A stretch of DNA of 5,347 nucleotides from Saprospirales bacterium. GTDB lineage: Bacteria; Bacteroidota; Bacteroidia; Chitinophagales; Saprospiraceae. Made by a program: the position numbers and the translations under genes. The first letter of the stretch is position 1. Every line of letters begins with the position of its first letter. The notes beneath the pieces were generated by a model, which was not told where the DNA came from, did no database searches, and saw only the letters and a program-made list of their open reading frames with translations. Location: contig DLXL01000250.1 of the NCBI GenBank assembly GCA_003448025.1, forward strand, positions 1-5,347. The letters run 5' to 3'. Below are positions 1-4,690 of this stretch, piece after piece.

Positions 1-2
1 CA

Positions 3-239
3 TGTGTAACGTCTTCATCCATCCAAAGCATGACTGATAAAGCAAACCGACTGTTTCTGGCAACTCCCGGAGTGAAATCCAACCAAAAAGCGCCCCACTA
101 CGTATCAGGATCAGATACGCCAGCAGGATTATGGCAACAAAAATCTGGTTACTTCGAAAAAAACGGAGCACAATACATCATTGAAGCCGCAAAGGTCAAC
201 AAAATCAGGAAAATTGGGGTAAAATTGTCTATAAATTAA
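3..239 (+). CDS. C-terminal end of a gene entering from the left; possible short-chain dehydrogenase (SDR) tail
   Basis: The frame is open from the left edge of the window to a TAA at 237-239, giving about 78 residues with no stop. It is therefore more simply read as the 3' end of a longer gene than as a free-standing small gene. An internal ATG at 30 would give a 69-residue protein, but it has no convincing ribosome binding site. The tail runs FLATPG, then an Ala/Tyr-Val stretch, then SGYFEKNG, then a basic Lys-rich helix ending KLSIN. This order (a TP-x-x-x-A-x-x-Y segment, SG-x-YF, and a terminal helix) resembles the C-terminus of classical NADP-dependent SDR enzymes of the retinol dehydrogenase type. 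The catalytic YxxxK and the Rossmann fold would lie upstream, outside the window, so the family call is an inference. It could equally be an unrelated hypothetical protein. The stop is 43 bp before the response regulator. Confidence 0.35.
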   Translation, partial: CVTSSSIQSMTDKANRLFLATPGVKSNQKAPHYVSGSDTPAGLWQQKSGYFEKNGAQYIIEAAKVNKIRKIGVKLSIN

Positions 240-270
240 ACGATCAGATAAAAATAACCCTTTCGCCCCT

Positions 271-282
271 TACTTTCGCACC
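271..282 (+). promoter_or_regulatory. Candidate Bacteroidota -7 promoter element of the response regulator gene (near-leaderless)
   Basis: TACTTTCG at 271-278 matches the Bacteroidota -7 consensus TAnnTTTG at five of its six fixed positions and is followed by CACC. The ATG at 283 follows directly, so a transcript starting about 4-7 bases after the element would have essentially no 5' leader. A near copy, CTTTCGCCCC, lies at 260-269, but it lacks the TA at the right spacing. I see no clear -33 TTG box at the expected distance. The element is read from the sequence; the start point is inferred. Confidence 0.4.
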
Positions 283-954
283 ATGCGAATTCTACTCATT
301 GAAGACGAACTCAAAACACTCCAGTCGCTTCGGCAAGGCATGGAGGAACATGGTTGGACGGTTAACACGGCCACTGATGGGCTTACTGGTATTCGCTTAG
401 CATTGCATGGTGATTATGATGTCATTGTTTCCGATATCACCATGCCGGGCTTAACCGGCCTTGAGCTATGTGAAAAATTGAGAAGTGAACAAAATTCTAC
501 TCCTATTCTTCTCCTAACTGCATTAAGTCATACAGATGATAAAGTTGCTGGCCTGGATGCCGGGGCAGATGATTATCTGGCCAAGCCCTTTGAGTTAAAA
601 GAACTGTTAGCCAGAACAAAAGCATTATCCAGGCGAAACAACAACGCTTTTAAAACGGATAATATTTTGAAATTTAATGATCTGGTACAGGATCTGGATG
701 CCAAAACCGTGTGCAGGGATGGACAGGAAATTTTGTTGACTCCCAGAGAGTTTGCTTTGTTGGAGTTCTTTTTACGAAACCCAGGGAAGGTGCTCTCCAA
801 GTCGGAAATCGCAGAAAAAGTATGGGATATGAACTTTGACACCGGCACCAATGTCATTGAGGTATATGTCAATTACCTGCGAAACAAGATTGATAAAGGT
901 TTTAATACTAAACTGATTCAAACCCAGTTTGGCCAGGGTTATATCCTTAAATAA
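283..954 (+). CDS. OmpR/CusR-type two-component response regulator (winged-helix DNA-binding)
   Basis: This is a cytoplasmic transcription factor of 223 residues, the usual length for the OmpR/PhoB family. The receiver domain spans about residues 1-115. It has the acidic pocket E7-D8, phospho-acceptor D51 (VIVSD), the switch Thr at 79 (LLLTA), aromatic Y98 and the invariant K101 (AKPF), so it looks fully phosphorylatable. A linker follows, then a Trans_reg_C winged helix from about 127 to 222, with LTPREFALLEFF, the LSKSEIAEKVW segment and the recognition helix around VIEVYVNYLRNKID. The terminal hairpin reads TQFGQGY where many members have TVRGxGY. The ATG is chosen because the receiver beta-1 strand (RILLIED) begins at residue 2 and a -7-like element abuts it. 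No sensor kinase is visible in the window, so signal and target are unknown. The next gene, 38 bp downstream on the same strand, is a SixA-type phosphatase. Similarity to CusR/RprY-like regulators is by eye and is not specific enough for a gene name. Confidence 0.95.
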   Translation: MRILLIEDELKTLQSLRQGMEEHGWTVNTATDGLTGIRLALHGDYDVIVSDITMPGLTGLELCEKLRSEQNSTPILLLTALSHTDDKVAGLDAGADDYLAKPFELKELLARTKALSRRNNNAFKTDNILKFNDLVQDLDAKTVCRDGQEILLTPREFALLEFFLRNPGKVLSKSEIAEKVWDMNFDTGTNVIEVYVNYLRNKIDKGFNTKLIQTQFGQGYILK

Positions 955-992
955 CGCCTTTAAAACCTCATTCAATTACCTTTTAAACAAGT

Positions 993-1490
993 ATGCGAAC
1001 CCTCTATTTAATCAGGCACGCCAAATCAAGTTGGGGAAACCCGGGACTCAGGGACTTCGACCGTCCGCTTAATGAGCGTGGACAACATGACGCACCCAGA
1101 ATGGCCCAACTACTTGTGAGAGAAGGCGTAAAACCCGATCTACTAATTAGCAGCCCCGCTAAGCGCGCGCTAACAACAGCCTTGTTTTTCGCGGAGGCCT
1201 TTCAGATCGATCCGGGCGAAGTGCGAAGGGAGTCCAGAATTTATGAAGCACATCCAACGGAAATCCTTCGCATAATTGCTGAATTGCCGGCAGAATCAAC
1301 TACCGTATTCCTTTTTGGACACAACCCAACGTTTACAGAAGTAGCCAATTTGTTCGCAAACGATCATTATATAGAAAACGTTCCAACTTGTGGAGTAGTG
1401 AAAATTACCTCTACAGCTGCGGATTGGTCAGGCATGTATGAGGGCAACTCTCGGATTGCGGCATGCTATTTCCCCAAGGAAGTTTTATGA
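993..1490 (+). CDS. sixA: SixA-type phosphohistidine phosphatase (histidine phosphatase superfamily)
   Basis: The protein has 165 residues, close to the length of E. coli SixA (about 160), with no signal peptide, so it is probably cytoplasmic. It is a one-domain member of the histidine phosphatase (phosphoglycerate mutase-like) superfamily. The catalytic RH motif is R8-H9 (LIRHAKSSW). The second active-site Arg is R58 (SSPAKRA), the acidic residue is E85 (YEAHP), and the second His is H110 in FGHNP. The KSSW after RHA and the DFDRPLNERG segment are typical of the SixA branch rather than of mutases. SixA enzymes remove phosphate from phosphohistidine, for example on the HPt domain of ArcB in E. 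coli; the substrate here is unknown. It lies 38 bp after the response regulator. A weak -7-like TACCTTTT at 977-984 could give it its own promoter. Its TGA overlaps the next gene's ATG. Confidence 0.9.
   Translation: MRTLYLIRHAKSSWGNPGLRDFDRPLNERGQHDAPRMAQLLVREGVKPDLLISSPAKRALTTALFFAEAFQIDPGEVRRESRIYEAHPTEILRIIAELPAESTTVFLFGHNPTFTEVANLFANDHYIENVPTCGVVKITSTAADWSGMYEGNSRIAACYFPKEVL
1476..1482 (+). promoter_or_regulatory. Shine-Dalgarno-like site setting the start of the DUF4296 gene
   Basis: AAGGAAG lies 4 bases before the ATG at 1487, inside the last codons of sixA. It is one of the few purine-rich ribosome binding sites in this window. It favours the ATG at 1487 over the in-frame ATG at 1463, which would add eight residues in front of a signal peptide. 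Confidence 0.4.
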
Positions 1491-1846
1491 AATCCTCAAA
1501 ATATATCCATCTGATACTCGCTATAGGATTGCAATATGCGATCTTCTGTGGTTGCCAAAATCCTCAAAAAAGCGCCCCTGCACTACCTGAGGATAAAATT
1601 TCCAGAATTATGGCGGATTTGGCAATAGCGGATGCAGCAACTACCGGGCTTTCCGGCTATGTCAAAGACAGTTTGATGCACGTATACTTCAAGCAGGTTT
1701 TTGACATGCATGGCACTACTCAGGAAGCTTATGAATCCGACCTGAGAATTTTGGCAACAGACCTTTCCAGAATGGAAGCTGTGGTCAAAAAAGCAGATGA
1801 ATTGCTTACGGAAAATGGAACCGGAGCGCCGGGCGCCAAAAAGTAG
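1487..1846 (+). CDS. DUF4296-family small lipoprotein
   Basis: This is a predicted exported lipoprotein of 119 residues. Residues 1-5 are polar/basic (MKSSK), residues 7-20 form a hydrophobic signal-peptide core, and a lipobox-like FCGC places the lipidated Cys at 23. The -3 residue is Phe rather than the usual Leu, so the box is slightly atypical. The mature part has a Pro-x-x-Lys-Ile start, then KISRIMADLAIADAA, the helical motif that characterises DUF4296 proteins of Bacteroidota. It continues with alternating amphipathic helices (DSLMHVYFKQVFDMHG, YESDLRIL) and a charged tail. The function of the family is not known. Its start codon overlaps the sixA stop in an ATGA arrangement, which suggests translational coupling and one transcript. 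The ATG at 1463 was not used because it would put LFPQGSF before the signal peptide. A strong hairpin terminator begins two bases after the stop. Confidence 0.85.
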   Translation: MKSSKYIHLILAIGLQYAIFCGCQNPQKSAPALPEDKISRIMADLAIADAATTGLSGYVKDSLMHVYFKQVFDMHGTTQEAYESDLRILATDLSRMEAVVKKADELLTENGTGAPGAKK

Positions 1847-1848
1847 TA

Positions 1849-1896
1849 CCCACAAAAAAGGCACGTTTGCAGTTAGCAACGTGCCTTTTTTGTGGG
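1849..1896. terminator. Bidirectional intrinsic terminator between the DUF4296 gene and sucC
   Basis: A perfect 19-bp inverted repeat has its arms at 1849-1867 and 1878-1896. The left arm reads CCCACAAAAAAGGCACGTT and the right arm is its exact reverse complement. The loop can close further with a GC pair around AGTTA (1871-1875). The GC-rich core is GGCACGTT/AACGTGCC, flanked by A6 on the left and T6 on the right, so each strand ends the core stem with a U-run. It can therefore stop transcripts from both convergent genes. It begins 2 bases after the DUF4296 stop and ends 14 bases before the sucC stop. Confidence 0.88.
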
Positions 1897-1910
1897 AATG
1901 TACCGTTGAT

Positions 1911-3104
1911 TTATTTAGCCAAAACCTTGGATACCAGATCAGCAGCTTCCTGAAATTCAGTTGCTCCCATCACCTGTAGTCCGGATTCGTCGATAATTTT
2001 CTTGGCAATGTCTGCATTGGTGCCTTGAAGACGAACGATAACCGGAACTGGAATAGTGCCAATGGCTTTATAGGCGTCTACGACACCTTGGGCTACACGG
2101 TCACAACGTACAATTCCTCCAAAAATATTGATCAGAATAGCTTTTACATTCGGATCTTTCAGGATGAATCGCATGGCATTTTCTACGCGTTGAGCATCTG
2201 CAGTACCACCTACATCAAGGAAGTTGGCGGGCTCACCACCAGACAACTGGATCAGATCCATGGTAGCCATAGCCAAACCAGCACCATTTACCATACAACC
2301 GACGTTGCCATCCAACTTCACATAGTTTAGATCCATTTCCTGTGCTTCCACATCGGCTGGATCTTCTTCATCCTTGTCGCGAAGTGCTTCCAGATCTTTA
2401 TGGCGGTACAATGCATTATCATCCAGCGTAACCTTGGAATCCACGGCGATGATGCGGTCGTCGGATGTTTTAAGGCAAGGGTTAATCTCGAACATGGCCG
2501 CGTCAGAGCCTACAAACGCAGCATAAAGTTTCATGACGAAGTCAACCATTTCCTTGAAAGCACCGCCACTCAATCCAAGGTTAAAGGCAACTTTTTGGGC
2601 CTGAAATGGGCGGAGTCCCAATAATGGATCAACGAATTCAAAAAACACGCGATCAGGTGTTTCATGAGCTACCTTTTCGATATCCATTCCACCTTCAGGG
2701 GAATACATGATCACATTACAACCACGGCCACGGTCTGTAAGTACACTGATATAAAATTCTTTTGGATCACTGGCGCCAGGGTAAAAGACATCCTGAGCAA
2801 CCAACACTTTGCGGACGAGTTTTCCTTCTGCAGAGGTTTGAGGAGTAACCAATCGCATTCCAATCATTGCCTGAGCAATTTCACCCGCTAATTCTGGATT
2901 CTTAGCCAATTTTACGCCACCGCCTTTACCGCGGCCACCGGCATGCACCTGGGCTTTAATCACGGTAAAATCAGAGTTGTATAACTCCTTCATTTTTTTG
3001 GCGGCTTCAACTGCTTCAGCAGCGTTGGTGGCCACAATGCCTTCCTGGATTTTTACACCGTAGGACTTCAGGAGTTCCTTGCCCTGATACTCGTGCAGAT
3101 TCAT
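1911..3104 (-). CDS. sucC: Succinyl-CoA synthetase (ADP-forming) subunit beta
   Basis: SucC is the ATP-grasp subunit of succinate-CoA ligase, the TCA-cycle enzyme that makes ATP (or GTP) while converting succinyl-CoA to succinate; it acts as an alpha-beta complex with SucD in the cytoplasm. The protein has 397 residues, a normal length. It opens with MNLHEYQGKELL, the family signature. The ATP-grasp domain covers about 1-240, with nucleotide contacts at K50 and G57-R58-G59 in AQVHAGGRGK. N208 (FEINP) and D222 (AVDSK) have the same spacing as the two metal ligands N199 and D213 of E. coli SucC. The CoA-ligase domain follows, with GNVGCMVNGAGLAM from 266, GGTAD at 299, NIFGGIVRCD from 326 and RLQGTNAD from 358. 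N273 and G330-I331-V332 match the E. coli substrate-binding positions with a +9 offset. No key residue is missing. sucD is not adjacent on either side, so it must be encoded elsewhere. A -7-like element lies about 40 bp upstream and there is no obvious Shine-Dalgarno sequence. Confidence 0.98.
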   Translation of the reverse strand: MNLHEYQGKELLKSYGVKIQEGIVATNAAEAVEAAKKMKELYNSDFTVIKAQVHAGGRGKGGGVKLAKNPELAGEIAQAMIGMRLVTPQTSAEGKLVRKVLVAQDVFYPGASDPKEFYISVLTDRGRGCNVIMYSPEGGMDIEKVAHETPDRVFFEFVDPLLGLRPFQAQKVAFNLGLSGGAFKEMVDFVMKLYAAFVGSDAAMFEINPCLKTSDDRIIAVDSKVTLDDNALYRHKDLEALRDKDEEDPADVEAQEMDLNYVKLDGNVGCMVNGAGLAMATMDLIQLSGGEPANFLDVGGTADAQRVENAMRFILKDPNVKAILINIFGGIVRCDRVAQGVVDAYKAIGTIPVPVIVRLQGTNADIAKKIIDESGLQVMGATEFQEAADLVSKVLAK

Positions 3105-3119
3105 TTTCTATGAAAATAT

Positions 3120-3133
3120 GGTGAATGGTGAAT
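3120..3133. repeat. Tandem 7-bp duplication in the sucC leader
   Basis: GGTGAAT occurs twice in direct succession at 3120-3126 and 3127-3133; it reads ATTCACC twice on the sucC strand. It lies between the candidate sucC promoter and the start codon, so it would be transcribed as part of the leader. It may be a replication-slippage product or a binding site; two copies of a heptamer are weak evidence. Confidence 0.5.
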
Positions 3134-3145
3134 TGTTAAATCAAA

Positions 3146-3157
3146 GGCGCAAAACTA
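3146..3157 (-). promoter_or_regulatory. Candidate -7 promoter element of sucC
   Basis: On the minus strand TAGTTTTG (3157 down to 3150) is an exact match to the Bacteroidota -7 consensus TAnnTTTG, followed by CGCC. It predicts a leader of roughly 40 bases before the ATG at 3104. A T-rich stretch (TTTTTC, 3186 to 3181) lies about 23 bases upstream, somewhat far for a -33 box, so only the -7 element is well supported. Its placement between ftsE and sucC suggests sucC is transcribed independently of ftsE. Confidence 0.5.
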
Positions 3158-3235
3158 CAAAATCGACTCAGACATTCTCCGAAAAATATCCTCAGGAGGC
3201 GAAAAAATTGTTCTGCGGGATTCCGAGCCGTAACG

Positions 3236-3925
3236 TTAACGCAAAGCGGAGCCTTCATCATCAACCAGTTTTCCGTTAATGACCCTGATAATTCTTGCAG
3301 GGAAATTTTGGAGGATCCGATAATCATGAGTGGCACAAAGTACTGCTGTATTGTGTTGCTTTGCCAGGTTTCGGAGCAATGTCAGAACGTCATCACTGGT
3401 TTCAGGATCCAGATTTCCAGTTGGTTCATCCGCAAGAATAATAGGAGGATTGTTTAACAGGGCTCTTGCGATCACCACTCGCTGCTGTTCGCCTCCGGAA
3501 AGTTCAAAAGGCATCGCTTTGCGTTTCGCAGCCAGACCAACTTCCTGAAGCACCTCCCCTATTCTTTTGTTCATACTTTGCTCATCTTCCCAGCCGGTAG
3601 CTTTGAGCACAAAAAACAGGTTGTCTTCCACATTTCGATCTGTAAGCAGGTTGAAATCCTGAAAAACGATCCCAAGTTTTCTCCGCAATTCATGCACATT
3701 CCGACGGTTAATTTGCTTTAAATCAAACCCGGCAACGGAACCTGACCCTCTCAGTAAGGGCAATGATGCATATAAGGTTTTCAGCAAACTACTCTTCCCA
3801 CTACCTGTTTTCCCGATCAGATAGGTGAACTCCCCTGCACCAATTGTCAGATGAATATTGTTTAATATGACACTCCCATCTGTTTGCTGAATATCAGCAT
3901 TGCTAAGATTTACGATATGCGACAC
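3236..3925 (-). CDS. ftsE: Cell division ATP-binding protein FtsE (ABC ATPase)
   Basis: FtsE is the cytoplasmic ATPase of the FtsEX complex, which couples ATP hydrolysis at the divisome to control of periplasmic peptidoglycan hydrolases. The protein has 229 residues, a typical length. All ABC motifs are intact: Walker [10 protein letters not shown] with K44, Q-loop Q89 (FQDFNLL), signature LSGGEQQR from 142, Walker B IILADE with D166-E167, D-loop NLD at 171-173, and H-loop H200 (ATHD). The N-terminal VNLSNADI strand, the [16 protein letters not shown] segment and [16 protein letters not shown] match the FtsE branch rather than LolD or MacB-type ATPases, though those are close relatives. The start is GTG: the frame has a stop five codons upstream, no ATG or TTG lies in between, and the GTG sits just before the first beta-strand. 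ftsX is not adjacent. The gene is divergent from an OmpA-domain gene, and sucC follows 131 bp downstream. No hairpin terminator is evident after its stop. Confidence 0.92.
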   Translation of the reverse strand: MSHIVNLSNADIQQTDGSVILNNIHLTIGAGEFTYLIGKTGSGKSSLLKTLYASLPLLRGSGSVAGFDLKQINRRNVHELRRKLGIVFQDFNLLTDRNVEDNLFFVLKATGWEDEQSMNKRIGEVLQEVGLAAKRKAMPFELSGGEQQRVVIARALLNNPPIILADEPTGNLDPETSDDVLTLLRNLAKQHNTAVLCATHDYRILQNFPARIIRVINGKLVDDEGSALR

Positions 3926-3946
3926 GGCAACTGGTTGTTAAATTAT

Positions 3947-3958
3947 GGTGCGAATTTG
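3947..3958 (-). promoter_or_regulatory. Weak candidate -7 element of ftsE
   Basis: On the minus strand CAAATTCG (3958 to 3951) followed by CACC resembles the elements before the response regulator and ompA-like genes, but it matches only four of the six fixed positions of TAnnTTTG. It would give a leader of about 20 bases before the GTG at 3925. An AT-rich block containing the 12-bp palindrome TTTTTATAAAAA (3974-3985) lies upstream of it and could assist both divergent promoters. Confidence 0.25.
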
Positions 3959-3987
3959 AGGCTTTTTTCACTTTTTTTATAAAAACC

Positions 3988-4021
3988 TGAAAATCTGTAC
4001 GATAATTGCCCTTGAAAATCT
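3988..4021. repeat. 9-bp direct repeat upstream of the OmpA-domain gene
   Basis: TGAAAATCT occurs at 3988-3996 and again at 4013-4021, 25 bp apart start to start; the contexts then read GTAC and AC. The second copy overlaps the first base of the candidate -7 element of the OmpA-domain gene. This placement is where an activator or repressor would bind, but two copies of an AT-rich 9-mer could also arise by chance. Confidence 0.4.
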
Positions 4022-4032
4022 ACTGTTGCACC
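4021..4032 (+). promoter_or_regulatory. Candidate -7 promoter element of the OmpA-domain gene (near-leaderless)
   Basis: TACTGTTG at 4021-4028 matches TAnnTTTG at five of six fixed positions and is followed by CACC, exactly as before the response regulator. Only two bases separate this block from the ATG at 4035. If it is the promoter, the in-frame TTG at 4026 lies inside the element and cannot be the start codon. No -33 box is clear. Confidence 0.4.
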
Positions 4033-4034
4033 TT

Positions 4035-4646
4035 ATGAATGCTAAAGCACTTGTCTTTGTCGTATTCGCTGTATGGGCTGCCATCTGCTGGAGATGGTAT
4101 GTCTGTGGCTTAATGGACGCCTGCGAACCAACTGCCAATTTGGCCAATGAACAGGTCATTGCATTGCCGGAGGAGCCGGCGCCGGCGCCTAAAGACCCCA
4201 CCCCGGAAATCCAGCCAGTTAACACTGAAACGACTTCCGATCAGCCAATAAACAAACCTTCCTCTCCCATAACCTCCGACCGAATGGATGAGGTTCAGGT
4301 GGTAACGACTTCGAACAAAGTGGTGATATACTACCCCTATAAATCGGCTAAAAAGGAGGAAAATGCTACTATTGATGCCTACCTTGAGAATCTGGCCACT
4401 CAACTTAAATCATCAGGAGGAAAGGTATCCATTACAGGACACACTGATTTTGTAGGGGAGCCTGACGAAAATTATCGTTTTGGCTTGCTCAGGGCAAATG
4501 GGATTCGTGATGTTTTGATTAAAAAGGGGGTATCACCAGCGCAAATCAAATGTAAATCTTCGGGTGATAAAAAGCCTGTTGCCACCAATGATACGCCATA
4601 TGGCCGATATCAAAATCGGAGGGTTGAAATCCTTGTAAGCCAATAA
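4035..4646 (+). CDS. Single-pass membrane-anchored OmpA-family (peptidoglycan-binding) protein
   Basis: The protein has 203 residues. Residues 4-22 form one hydrophobic, Trp-rich segment, a membrane anchor or uncleaved signal, ending in WRWYVC. A second Cys follows at 30 (C24-x5-C30). There is no lipobox and no beta-barrel. A Pro/Glu/Thr-rich linker spans about 45-85. The OmpA C-terminal domain spans about 90-201, with GKVSITGHTDFVGEPDENYRFG and then LLRANGIRDVLIKKGV. D138 of HTD and R153 are 15 residues apart, the same spacing as the Asp/Arg pair that binds diaminopimelate in OmpA of Acinetobacter, and NRRVEI closes the domain. The likely role is anchoring peptidoglycan in the periplasm. The ATG at 4035 is preferred over the TTG at 4026, because the latter would add three residues before the anchor and lies within the candidate promoter. 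The next gene starts 44 bp downstream on the same strand and also encodes a membrane-anchored protein, so the two are probably an operon. Confidence 0.88.
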   Translation: MNAKALVFVVFAVWAAICWRWYVCGLMDACEPTANLANEQVIALPEEPAPAPKDPTPEIQPVNTETTSDQPINKPSSPITSDRMDEVQVVTTSNKVVIYYPYKSAKKEENATIDAYLENLATQLKSSGGKVSITGHTDFVGEPDENYRFGLLRANGIRDVLIKKGVSPAQIKCKSSGDKKPVATNDTPYGRYQNRRVEILVSQ

Positions 4647-4690
4647 TTCAACCAATTTGCCATAACCGCCAACCATTTAATAACGGAATT

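Noticed and set aside
1..3. CAT at the left edge, which would be an ATG start of a leftward gene on the minus strand
   Set aside because: A single codon cannot support a gene, and no -7 element or ribosome binding site stands clearly upstream of it on the minus strand. The plus-strand frame is open across the same edge.
101..119. Inverted repeat CGTATC ... GATACG with a 7-base spacer, plus the 9-mer GATCAGATA repeated at 109-117 and 242-250
   Set aside because: The hairpin is short and lies inside the reading frame at the left edge. The 9-mer repeat is isolated; neither is positioned like an operator for a known gene.
573..975. Minus-strand reading frames opposite the response regulator
   Set aside because: They lie antisense to a gene with complete receiver and winged-helix domains, and their translations show no domain or plausible start signal.
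959..987. TTTAAAA ... TTTTAAA inverted repeat between the regulator and sixA, considered as a terminator
   Set aside because: The stem is only 7 A/T pairs with a 15-base loop and no GC core, so it would not be stable.
1463..1486. Upstream ATG at 1463 as the start of the DUF4296 lipoprotein
   Set aside because: It would place eight extra residues before the signal peptide. The ATG at 1487 has an SD-like AAGGAAG and begins directly with a basic n-region.
1797..1979. Plus-strand reading frame running through the terminator into the end of sucC
   Set aside because: It overlaps the DUF4296 gene, the hairpin and antisense sucC codons, and has no recognisable protein features.
2025..2891. Three plus-strand reading frames opposite sucC
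   Set aside because: They are antisense shadows of a highly conserved enzyme gene, and their translations show no family resemblance.
3181..3235. Possible terminator after ftsE (CCTC/GAGG and CGGAATCCCG motifs near a T-run on the minus strand)
   Set aside because: The potential stems are 3-4 bp with loops too small or mismatched, so no credible hairpin precedes the T-run.
3136..3336. Minus-strand reading frame overlapping the 3' end of ftsE and the sucC promoter region
   Set aside because: It runs in another frame through conserved FtsE codons and across the sucC promoter, with no domain or start signal.
4175..4189. GC-rich repeat GCCGGCGCCGGCGCC containing a 12-bp palindrome
   Set aside because: It encodes the PAPAP part of the linker in the OmpA-domain protein and is explained by Pro/Ala codons.
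3977..4403. Minus-strand reading frames opposite the OmpA-domain gene
   Set aside because: They are antisense to a well-supported gene and translate to Arg/Gly-rich sequence without a recognisable domain.
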